Positions 56,780 through 64,000 of a stretch of 64,000 bases of DNA are shown in pieces; the first letter of the stretch is position 1; every line of letters starts with the position of its first letter. The position numbers and the translations under genes were made by a program. The stretch comes from JAICMB01 sp035295125 (GTDB taxonomy: Bacteria > Acidobacteriota > Terriglobia > Bryobacterales > Bryobacteraceae), in contig DATGJP010000063.1 of the NCBI GenBank assembly GCA_035295125.1, positions 136,253 through 200,252 of the forward strand, in the 5' to 3' direction. A model generated the notes under the pieces. The model was not told the origin of the DNA, made no database searches, and saw only the letters and a program-made list of their open reading frames with translations.

Positions 56780-59700
56780 GATCACATCCGTCGTATTGGA
56801 TACGAAAATGTTGATCCCGCCGCTGGTGCCGGCCGGAACGATCGCCGCGTTCGCCACAACCTGGTGGTTCGGCGAGTTCAACGTAGACACCACGGGTTGA
56901 TTTTGCCCGGCGGGCCACGCTGTGAGGTAAATCAATGGCGCCGGCGGTACCGCGGTGACGTTTAGCGAGTAGGCCTGGGCCGCTGTAGGAACCTGGCACG
57001 CACTCTGCTGGGGAGAGAATGTCCTCGTTGCCCCGGTGGCGATGCTGGGACCGCCAAAGGGGCCCGTGGCACCTCGTGTGTCAGCGATGCGGCAGGGCGT
57101 GACGGGATACAACGTGAGCGCCCCGGAACTGCCTGGCGGCGCGAAGTAGCCATTCACGTCAATGATTACGTCCGTGTCGTCGGTTACAAATACGCTGATC
57201 GCCCCGCCCGTACCGGTGGGCACGATTGCGGCATTTGCCACAATACCGCCGTTGTAGGCATTCAATGTCGAAACGAACGGCTGCGATTGTCCCATCGGCC
57301 ACGTGGTCAGGTAGCTCAACGTGTTGTGTGGAACAACCGTAAAGTTAAGCGAATAAGCCTGTGCGCTCGCCGGTATGTTGCATGAGCTGCTTGGAACCGT
57401 GAAGCTCCGCGTCGAATTGGCGGTCATGAACGGCCCGCCGAATGGGCCCGTCGGGTTTCTCGTGTCCACGATCCGGCATGGCGTTGCAGTATAGAAACTC
57501 ATGCTGTTGGCGGTACTTGACGGCACGAAGTATCCATTGATGTCAATAATGACGTTCGTGGCGTCGCTCGCAAACAGGTTGATTGCCCCGCCGGTTCCCG
57601 CAACCACGATCGCGGCATTGGCGACAATTCTCCCGTCGAACGAGTTCAAAGTCGACACCACCGGCTGCGATTGCCCGGCGGGCCACACCGTCAAATACGT
57701 CAATGGGCCCGGGGGCACCACGGTGATGTTGAGCGAATAAGCCTGCGCCGTACTCGGAATGTTGCAGCCACTCTGCGGAATCGTCACCATTCGGGTGCCG
57801 CCCGCCGCGAGCACCGGTCCGCCGAACGGCCCGGCCGCCCCGCGCGTGTCCATCACACGGCACGGCGCCACCGGAATAAAACGTAACCCGGAACTGGTGA
57901 TTTGAGATCCGGTACTAAATGCCACCACCTGCGATGGGGTCGAGCCCGTCGAGTTGACGGCTGTAATCTGCCAAAAGTACGTCGTGTTTGTCGCCAGGCC
58001 GCCTGTTGGCGCAAAGGTCGTGCCCGATGTCGTGGTCACCATCGGAGGGGGATTGGTGGTCCCGAAGTTGACGGTGTAAGACGTCGCTCCGGTTGACGCG
58101 CCCCACGTCAGGGTCGTGTTCAAGGGAACGCTGAGCGTGCCCTGTGCTGGTGTGAAAACGGTCACCGCCGGAGGTCCCTGTGACGCGCCGATCGTTGTCG
58201 GATCAGTCGCCGTCGAATTAGCCGACCCGCCGCCGCTCACGGTCGCGGTATTGACCAGCGTAGACGACGCGTTGGCCGCTACGTTCACCGATACCGTGAT
58301 GGGGGGATAGCTTGCACCAGGCGCGAGCGCATCAGCGCGGGTGCACACATTCGCGACGCAGGTCCAGCCCGTGCCCGACATGGTGACCAGCGTCAGTCCG
58401 TTAGGCACGGCGTCTGTCACTGTCACTGTTCCTGACGATGTGAGACCTGCTGCCGCGTTCGACACCGTTACGGTATAGCTGCCGTTTGCGCCCGGTGGGA
58501 AATTACCGCTATGCGTAAGGGTGATGCCGAGCTCGGGTACTGTTCCCGGAGCTTCCACGGTCATCGTGACCGGAACAGCCGCAACAGCATTCGAGCCGGT
58601 CCGATTCATCTCAAATAGCAACTGGCCCGCGTAAACGCCCACCGGCAATGTGGCAGAGCTCACGATGATCTTGCACGTGGTTGGTGTCGCAGTGCCCTGG
58701 CAGTGCGGCGTCTGCAGCCATGCGCCGCCGTTCGACGTCTGTGCGGCAGGTGTAAAGAACGGGAACCCCGCGCCGGTGCTGTTGATCGACACGGTCTGGA
58801 ATGGCGGGCTCGGCCCGCCGACAGGCATCGTAAAGCTTATGGGAGGCAGTTGTTGAAATGTGCTGGAACTCGCATCCAGCACCACCAGGCTGAGCGGAAT
58901 TGTCATGTTCCCGCTGGTGGATTGCAGGACCGCCGAACCCAGGTACGTTCCGGGCGCCAGACCTGCCGAGTTAGCGCTGATGGTCAGGGACGAAGGGGCT
59001 GTGCCGCTTCCCGCTGACACATTGAACGGGCTGCTGGTGGTTGCGGTCCAGTTCAGAGCACCCACGCCCGCATTAGTGATTTGGATGGTCTCGGGCGACG
59101 GGGTGTAGCCGTTACCACCGACGAATACCATTCCGCCTACCGCGCCGCCGAAAAACGCCGCGGTTGCAGGCTCCACGGTCAGTGTGACCGGCACAATAAC
59201 CACGGAATTCGGACCGGCGCCGTTGAGCTGCAACTGCAGTTGGCCCGTGTACACGCCCGGTGGGAGTGTCGGAGCATTCACGGTTACCGTACAGGACGAC
59301 GGTGTTGTCTCACCGGCACAGCTGCTTACCTGTAGCCAATTCCCGCCCGACGAAGTTTGCGTGGAAGGCGTGAAGAACTGGAAGGCGGACCCGGTGCTCG
59401 CCACCGTCAATACCTGCGGAAGTGGATTGTTGCCGCCCTGCGGCATCGTGAAACTGAGACCCGTCTGCTGTTGAAAGGTGCTGCCCCCGGCGGCCAAAAC
59501 GACCAACGTCACAGGGATTGATTCATTTCCGCTTGGGGCCTGCAATAGAACCTGGCCAAGGTAGGTGCCGGAAGCCAAGCCTTGAGGAGACACGCTCACA
59601 GTCAAATTGGACGGTCCCGCGCCGTTCAGCGGCGAAACGCTAAGCCAGTTTCCGCCCGAGGTGCTCGCCGACGCCATCCAATTCAAAACGCCCACGCCGC

Positions 59701-60193
59701 CATTTGTGACGGGGACGATCTGAGATGTTGGGGTAAAACCGTTTCCCGAGACGAAAGTCAAACCTCCGGGCTCGCCGCCAAAGAATGCGCCGGGCGCCTC
59801 GACAGTCAGCGTCACGGGAACGGCTGTCTTCACGTTGCCGGAGCCGTTGCTTTGTAGCGCCACCGATCCCGAATACGTGCCCGCGGTCATGCCGGTGGCA
59901 TCCACGCTGACTGTGCACGATGATGGAGTGGTCAATCCCGCGCAACTCGTGACGCCAAGCCAGTTTCCCCCAGTCGACGTTTGCCCCGCCGGGGTGAAAT
60001 AAGTGAACGGCGCTCCGGCGCTGGCGATCGTCATGATTTGTGGCAGGGGATTGCTTCCACCCTGCGGCACGGTGAAATATAGCGGCGCAATCGGTTGATA
60101 TTGTGCTGTCTGCGCGCAGACTAACCCCGCGCCTAGCAAACACACCAGACACAAGACAATAGTGGGCGTAGCCCTCTGAACTGGAAAGCTCAT
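56750..60193 (-). CDS. Giant secreted protein: alternating Ig/BACON-like domains, DUF11, Fn3-like, three C-terminal repeats
   Basis: An 1147-residue protein with a signal peptide (ATPTIVLCLVCLLGAGLVCAQ). Residues of about 30-540 are five beta-sandwich units alternating between two types in the order A-B-A-B-A: type A has FTVPQGGSNPLPQ, FFTPxxQTSxGGNWL and SSCTVxV; type B has FFGGxxGGxxFVxGNG, LNWxAS and GTYLGxxxLQxxSGN. One DUF11 domain follows (ITLTHSGNFPPGANGSY, GTGWTC), then a fibronectin-III-like segment (LTWGASTGATSYTVNFG, NTTYFWQITAVNS). The end is three PCRxxDTR...INGYF repeats. The ATG at 60191-60193 is chosen because it opens the signal peptide. A surface or matrix role is inferred. 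Confidence 0.85.
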   Translation of the reverse strand: MSFPVQRATPTIVLCLVCLLGAGLVCAQTAQYQPIAPLYFTVPQGGSNPLPQIMTIASAGAPFTYFTPAGQTSTGGNWLGVTSCAGLTTPSSCTVSVDATGMTAGTYSGSVALQSNGSGNVKTAVPVTLTVEAPGAFFGGEPGGLTFVSGNGFTPTSQIVPVTNGGVGVLNWMASASTSGGNWLSVSPLNGAGPSNLTVSVSPQGLASGTYLGQVLLQAPSGNESIPVTLVVLAAGGSTFQQQTGLSFTMPQGGNNPLPQVLTVASTGSAFQFFTPSTQTSSGGNWLQVSSCAGETTPSSCTVTVNAPTLPPGVYTGQLQLQLNGAGPNSVVIVPVTLTVEPATAAFFGGAVGGMVFVGGNGYTPSPETIQITNAGVGALNWTATTSSPFNVSAGSGTAPSSLTISANSAGLAPGTYLGSAVLQSTSGNMTIPLSLVVLDASSSTFQQLPPISFTMPVGGPSPPFQTVSINSTGAGFPFFTPAAQTSNGGAWLQTPHCQGTATPTTCKIIVSSATLPVGVYAGQLLFEMNRTGSNAVAAVPVTMTVEAPGTVPELGITLTHSGNFPPGANGSYTVTVSNAAAGLTSSGTVTVTDAVPNGLTLVTMSGTGWTCVANVCTRADALAPGASYPPITVSVNVAANASSTLVNTATVSGGGSANSTATDPTTIGASQGPPAVTVFTPAQGTLSVPLNTTLTWGASTGATSYTVNFGTTNPPPMVTTTSGTTFAPTGGLATNTTYFWQITAVNSTGSTPSQVVAFSTGSQITSSGLRFIPVAPCRVMDTRGAAGPFGGPVLAAGGTRMVTIPQSGCNIPSTAQAYSLNITVVPPGPLTYLTVWPAGQSQPVVSTLNSFDGRIVANAAIVVAGTGGAINLFASDATNVIIDINGYFVPSSTANSMSFYTATPCRIVDTRNPTGPFGGPFMTANSTRSFTVPSSSCNIPASAQAYSLNFTVVPHNTLSYLTTWPMGQSQPFVSTLNAYNGGIVANAAIVPTGTGGAISVFVTDDTDVIIDVNGYFAPPGSSGALTLYPVTPCRIADTRGATGPFGGPSIATGATRTFSPQQSACQVPTAAQAYSLNVTAVPPAPLIYLTAWPAGQNQPVVSTLNSPNHQVVANAAIVPAGTSGGINIFVSNTTDVILDINAYFGQ
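56756..57893 (-). repeat. Three C-terminal PCRxxDTR...INGYF repeats (second protein)
   Basis: Three copies of about 125 residues (APCRVMDTRG, TPCRIVDTRN, TPCRIADTRG openings; INGYF, VNGYF and INAYF ends), homologous to those closing the protein at 4394-11740. Each copy keeps the Cys in NIP/QVP context, the AYSLNxTxVP block, WPxGQ, VSTLN and ANAAIVxAGT. Confidence 0.85.
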
Positions 60194-60367
60194 GAATCCC
60201 TCGGAAAACCCTGTACAAGCGGTAAGCGAAGGTTTGATGCTGAAATTTGTTGCAATGTTACTCCGCATTGTCAGGGGCCTGATGCGGAGCGCAAAAGATT
60301 GACAAAGCTGTTCGGCGATCCTGACAATCAAGATAGACGAAGGCACACCGCAAGGTGCTGCCACTTC

Positions 60368-62539
60368 ATGAAACATCCTGTTCGTACCGCGCTTCTAACC
60401 TTGGCGGGTTGCGCGCTGTTGCTTTCAAACTCGCCTGCGCAGAATGCTCCGTTTCAGCGGATAACTGTAACTCCTCTGGCGGAAGCCTTTTCGAGCGCAC
60501 TCCCTGTAATTGCCGCGGATATCGACGGCGATGGCAGCAAAGATCTGCTGGTCGGCACCACAAATCAGCTCCTGCTTTTCCGCGGCAATGGTTCGGTTCA
60601 CGTGGAACGCGGCGTTCCGATTCTCTCGGGCGCGCGAATCGATAACCTGGCCCTGGTAGATTTCGACGGGGATGGCATTGCGGATATTATCGCCCTCACC
60701 CCGGATGGAGTCTTGTTGCTGAAATCTACCGGCTCGGGCAATTTTGCTCTTCCGCGTCTCGTTCTTCTAAAAGGAACGCCGGCGCGCGGGCTGCTTGCGA
60801 TGGATTTCGATCAGGATGGCAATGTCGATCTCGCGGTGGGGCTGAGCCAGAGCATTCTGATGCTGCGCGGTGACGGGCAAGGCAACTTCACGCCCGGCGG
60901 CGAGTACGCGACCGGATACAACCCGCGTGCCATCGTATCAGGGGACTTCAATGGCGACGGCATCGCCGACCTGGCGGCCTGCAACTCCTCGGGCGAAGGC
61001 GTCTCCATCCTGCTCGGCGCCGGCGGTGGCGTGTTTCGGCCGGAAGCTCGGATTGCAGGATATGTCAGCGCGATTGTGGCGGCGGACTTCAACGGCGACG
61101 GCAAAACCGATCTGGCATTTGCGGCCAGTCCAGGACTGGTCATCATGCTCGGCAATGGCGACGGGACCTTCGCGCGCGGGACGGCGCTCACGGATGAGAG
61201 CTCGCCGGTATCCCTGGTCGCGGGTGACCTCGATGGCGATGGCGTTCTCGATCTGATCCTGGGCGACTACTACAACGGGCAAATTACGGCCCTGCTAAAC
61301 AACGGCGACGCCACATTTCGCGTGTCCGGCTCCGTGTCTGCGTACGGTGACACATTCGGAATGGCGCTCGCCGACCTGAACGGCGACTCCCAACTCGACC
61401 TCATTACCACGAGTTACTCCGGGCAATCCGCGCTCATTGCCGCGGGGCGCGGAACTGGCGAGTTCGATTCGCCCGTCTACCTTGGTGTTCTCGATGGCTC
61501 AGTCATGCGCTCCGCCGATATCGATGGAGACGGTAAGCAGGAGTTGGCGGTCGTGGTCCCCTTCCGCAAATCGATATGGCTATTGCGCGGAGGTGTTGAG
61601 CAGATCGGCGTCCTCCGGTTCGACGATTATCCGATGGACGTGCAGTTCGGCGATTTCAATGGCGACGGTCTGACCGATCTTGCGGTTCTAACCACCCGCA
61701 CGGGGCCGTGCTCGCGTTCCGCCTGCTTCACGGGCGCCTACGAGACCAAGGCCGGGGTGGTGATTCTCACCGGCCATGGGGATGGCACGTTCGAATTGTC
61801 TTCCAGAACCGAAGCGGGTTCCGCCACGGCGTTTGTCACTGCCGATTTCAACGGAGATGGTGTCCTGGACGTAGCTGTTGACAACAACCAGACGGGCGAT
61901 CTGCAAATCCTGAATGGCAGAGGCGATGGGTCGTTCGATACGGGAGCCACCATTTCCGCCGGCGGAGCCTTCGCCCTGGCCGGTGCGGATTTCAATGGTG
62001 ACGGCATTTCGGAACTGGCCATGCTGACCGGTTGGCCGACCTCGCGAAGCGGCCTTTCGCCAGTATTTACGACGTATCCCGCGTCGCAGACCTACGGCAC
62101 GTTCTCCATGGCGCAATACCTCCGCGTCGGGGATTTTAACGGCGACGGCCGGCCCGATTTCACCATCAGCTCCCTGAACGATGTTTGGGTGCTGATGAAT
62201 GACGGCTCCGGTGCCTTCACCACGATGCCGCCGGTCGCGAGCAATCTGGGTTTTTATCGGACGGCGCCCGTCGTAGTGTCGGATTTCGATCGCGACGGGA
62301 AAGACGACCTGGCAATTCTCAGCGGCTTTGCGAATCTCGAAGGCGGTGTGGGTGGCAGCGTTCTCCTGCTCAGCAACGGAGACGGCTCGTTCCGCAACGC
62401 CGGAGCGCTGCCGATACCAACATTGCCGGTGGTCTTCGCGGCAGGCACCTGGAATGACGACGGCAAGCCGGACCTCGCCGTCCTCAGCGCCGCCGATGGA
62501 ACTGTGACCCTTCTGCGCAACCAGATTCCCCCACCCTAG
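60368..62539 (+). CDS. Secreted FG-GAP/VCBS repeat protein
   Basis: A 723-residue protein with a signal peptide (VRTALLTLAGCALLLSNSPAQ). At least twelve FG-GAP/VCBS-type repeats follow, each with a calcium-loop motif such as ADIDGDGSKDLLVG, GDFNGDGIADLAAC, ADFNGDGKTDLAFA, GDLDGDGVLDLILG or SDFDRDGKDDLAIL, as in the integrin alpha-chain propeller. It probably folds into one or two seven-bladed propellers and binds calcium. No catalytic domain is present. It is divergent from the giant protein gene (174-bp gap) and is followed by a perfect hairpin. Confidence 0.92.
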   Translation: MKHPVRTALLTLAGCALLLSNSPAQNAPFQRITVTPLAEAFSSALPVIAADIDGDGSKDLLVGTTNQLLLFRGNGSVHVERGVPILSGARIDNLALVDFDGDGIADIIALTPDGVLLLKSTGSGNFALPRLVLLKGTPARGLLAMDFDQDGNVDLAVGLSQSILMLRGDGQGNFTPGGEYATGYNPRAIVSGDFNGDGIADLAACNSSGEGVSILLGAGGGVFRPEARIAGYVSAIVAADFNGDGKTDLAFAASPGLVIMLGNGDGTFARGTALTDESSPVSLVAGDLDGDGVLDLILGDYYNGQITALLNNGDATFRVSGSVSAYGDTFGMALADLNGDSQLDLITTSYSGQSALIAAGRGTGEFDSPVYLGVLDGSVMRSADIDGDGKQELAVVVPFRKSIWLLRGGVEQIGVLRFDDYPMDVQFGDFNGDGLTDLAVLTTRTGPCSRSACFTGAYETKAGVVILTGHGDGTFELSSRTEAGSATAFVTADFNGDGVLDVAVDNNQTGDLQILNGRGDGSFDTGATISAGGAFALAGADFNGDGISELAMLTGWPTSRSGLSPVFTTYPASQTYGTFSMAQYLRVGDFNGDGRPDFTISSLNDVWVLMNDGSGAFTTMPPVASNLGFYRTAPVVVSDFDRDGKDDLAILSGFANLEGGVGGSVLLLSNGDGSFRNAGALPIPTLPVVFAAGTWNDDGKPDLAVLSAADGTVTLLRNQIPPP

Positions 62540-62543
62540 CCGA

Positions 62544-62566
62544 TCGGGCAGGTCCCTCCTGCCCGA
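62544..62566 (+). terminator. Perfect hairpin after the FG-GAP gene, probable terminator
   Basis: TCGGGCAGG (62544-62552) and CCTGCCCGA (62558-62566) form an exact 9-bp stem with a 5-nt loop, starting 4 bp after the stop codon and followed by TTT. Confidence 0.75.
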
Positions 62567-62626
62567 TTTGCCGATGTGCCGACGCCATTCCAGGACGCAT
62601 CCTGAAACCAGGAGGCATTAAGCGTT

Positions 62627-63535
62627 TTGGAAAATCCCCTTTCTTCTCTCTCTGATCATCTGGCATCGGTAGTTGAGCGCGCGGGCCAATCGGTGGTCGC
62701 GATTCACGCACGTCCGCGCTTCGATTCAAGCGGTGTTCACTGGAAGCCCGGCATTATCGTAACCGCCGAACACACTATCCGCCGCGATGACGACATCCGC
62801 ATTACCGCCGCGAATGGCGTGGCGCACACCGCGGAGCTGGTGGGCCGCGACCCCGGCACCGATCTCGCCGTGCTCCGCGTGAAAGACCTGGACGTCCCTG
62901 TTGCACCGCGCGCGGAATCCGGCGCCGCACGTCCCGGCAACGTCGTGCTAGCGGTCGGCCGTATGAAAGACAGCGCCAGCGCGGCTTTTGGAGTGCTCAG
63001 CAGCATCTCCGGACCCTCGCAGACATGGCGCGGCGGCCGTCTCGACCAGGTCGTGCGGCTCGATCTCTCGCTGCATCCCGGAGCATCCGGGGGAGCCGTC
63101 GTCGACGCATCGGGCAATCTCATCGGAATCGCCACGTCAGCGCTTTCGCGTGTGTCGGTGTTTGCGATTCCGCTATCGACAGTTGGCCGGGTGGCCGACA
63201 AGCTCCTGGCCCACGGACGAGTGCCGCGAGGCTACCTCGGCGTTGGCCTACAACCAGTCTCGATTCCCGATCATCTAAAGAGTAAATTGAACCTTTCCTC
63301 TTCAAGCGGTCTGATTGCCATCAGTGTCGACCCGGAGGCCCCTGCGGGGCGGGCGGGAATGGTCATCGGTGACATCCTGCTCGAGCTTTCAGGCGCTCCA
63401 ATCGGCGATTCTGAAGACGTGCAGGAGGCCTTGGATTCCGACTCAATCGGGAAGACCATCAAAGCCCGCATCCTGCGCGGAGGCGAACTGACAGATCTCG
63501 ACGTCACGGTCGGCGAACGGCCGAGAAAGGCATAA
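62627..63535 (+). CDS. S1C (HtrA-like) serine protease with PDZ domain, no signal peptide
   Basis: A 302-residue protein starting at TTG. The trypsin-like domain covers about 10-200 with a catalytic His in VTAEHTIRR, Asp in GTDLAVLRV and Ser in LHPGASGGAVV (GASGGA instead of the usual GNSGGP). A single PDZ domain follows (GYLGVGLQPV, GLIAISVDPEAPAGRAGMVIGD and ILLELSGAPIGD, DSEDVQEALDS). There is no export signal, unlike DegP/DegS, so it may be cytoplasmic or the start may be misplaced. It ends 2 bp before a second protease gene. Confidence 0.88.
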   Translation: MENPLSSLSDHLASVVERAGQSVVAIHARPRFDSSGVHWKPGIIVTAEHTIRRDDDIRITAANGVAHTAELVGRDPGTDLAVLRVKDLDVPVAPRAESGAARPGNVVLAVGRMKDSASAAFGVLSSISGPSQTWRGGRLDQVVRLDLSLHPGASGGAVVDASGNLIGIATSALSRVSVFAIPLSTVGRVADKLLAHGRVPRGYLGVGLQPVSIPDHLKSKLNLSSSSGLIAISVDPEAPAGRAGMVIGDILLELSGAPIGDSEDVQEALDSDSIGKTIKARILRGGELTDLDVTVGERPRKA

Positions 63536-63537
63536 TT

Positions 63538-64000
63538 ATGGAGCCGCGAGGTTTTGGCGATGTTGCTGAGCAGTTGCGGCGTTCCACGGTGCGAGTTCTC
63601 GGCGGCCAGGGCGGCGAGCAGGGCAGCGGGTCGGGCATCATCTGGACATCCGACGGCACCGTGATTACCAATGCCCACGTGGCGCGCGACCGAACCATGC
63701 AGGTCGAATTGTGGGATGGCCGTTCATTTCCAGCGGAAGTGGCCTCGCGCGACGACCGCCGCGATTTGGCCAAGCTGAAACTCAAAACGTTCGGACTGCC
63801 CGCGGTACAAACGCGCGATTCCGCTTCGCTGCGGCCGGGCGAATTGGTAGTTGCCGTGGGCAATCCTCTGGGGTTCATCGGCGCGCTCACCACCGGTGTC
63901 GTACATGCGCTGGGCCCGGTTCAAGGTCTGGGGCGCAAATCGTGGGTGCAGGCCGCGATTCGTCTTGCCCCGGGAAACTCCGGCGGCCCGTTGGCGGACG
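63538..64000 (+). CDS. S1C (HtrA-like) serine protease, N-terminal part (cut by window edge)
   Basis: The reading frame begins at ATG 63538 and is still open at the window end (about 154 residues seen). Translation gives GSGSGIIWTSDGTVITNAHV with the catalytic His, RRDLAKLKL with the Asp, VVAVGNPLGFIGALTTGVV, and RLAPGNSGGPLAD with the catalytic Ser in canonical context. It has no signal peptide. It is 2 bp downstream of a related protease, so the two are a tandem pair, probably from duplication and co-transcribed. Confidence 0.9.
   Translation, partial: MEPRGFGDVAEQLRRSTVRVLGGQGGEQGSGSGIIWTSDGTVITNAHVARDRTMQVELWDGRSFPAEVASRDDRRDLAKLKLKTFGLPAVQTRDSASLRPGELVVAVGNPLGFIGALTTGVVHALGPVQGLGRKSWVQAAIRLAPGNSGGPLAD

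Overview
The window is a chromosomal segment of an Acidobacteriota bacterium, most probably order Bryobacterales (Solibacter-like). The evidence is the GC-rich sequence plus a set of families typical of that group: orphan duplicated (ADOP-type) FtsX permeases with a PadR partner, an M56 peptidase carrying a TIGR03435-like soil-associated domain, several Ser/Thr kinases with one transmembrane segment, a carboxypeptidase-regulatory/TonB-receptor protein, and very large secreted DUF11 proteins. No rRNA, tRNA, CRISPR array, insertion sequence or prophage was recognised.

Layout. 0-4 kb: left-edge ADOP permease, PadR regulator, M20 peptidase and a large methyltransferase. 4.4-11.7 kb: a 2448-residue secreted protein (BNR propeller, ten DUF11 domains, three C-terminal repeats) facing a Ser/Thr kinase with a TonB C-terminus. 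13-20 kb: a relic of the same C-terminal repeat, a Tat-exported TIM-barrel protein, xseA, a small zincin, a modA-like gene divergent from an HTH/periplasmic-binding-fold regulator, and a kinase fused to a formylglycine-enzyme-like domain. 20-28.9 kb: an ADOP permease, an Hsp70-like protein, a GH92 glycosidase and a BlaI/M56 sensor pair. 29-36.9 kb: mrdA, rodA, RNase E/G, a rhodanese, a small protein and Ku. 37-41 kb: small secreted carboxypeptidase-regulatory-like proteins, a LysW-like zinc ribbon with a long acidic tail, DinB, a third kinase, and a probable rearrangement junction beside a truncated TPR gene. 41-46 kb: a TonB-type receptor and a divergent LacI regulator, with a recognisable promoter and operator. 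46-51 kb: MarR and the fliW-csrA-flagellin unit. 51-56 kb: adenosine deaminase, glgB, a PYROXD2-like oxidoreductase and a degenerate receiver. 56.7-64 kb: a second giant secreted protein, an FG-GAP protein and two HtrA-like proteases, the last cut by the window edge.

The clearest functional module is fliW-csrA-flagellin. The flagellin leader carries a GGA-loop hairpin and a second GGA in the Shine-Dalgarno sequence, the layout expected for CsrA repression relieved by FliW. The clearest regulatory pattern is autoregulators (PadR, MarR) whose palindromic operator contains their own start codon, with the promoter placed so that the mRNA would be leaderless. Several proteins join unusual domains: kinase with TonB, kinase with a cysteine-less FGE domain, M56 with TIGR03435, and RNase E/G with a charged insertion of about 410 residues inside its S1 domain. 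All functions below are read from sequence by eye; no database search was possible.
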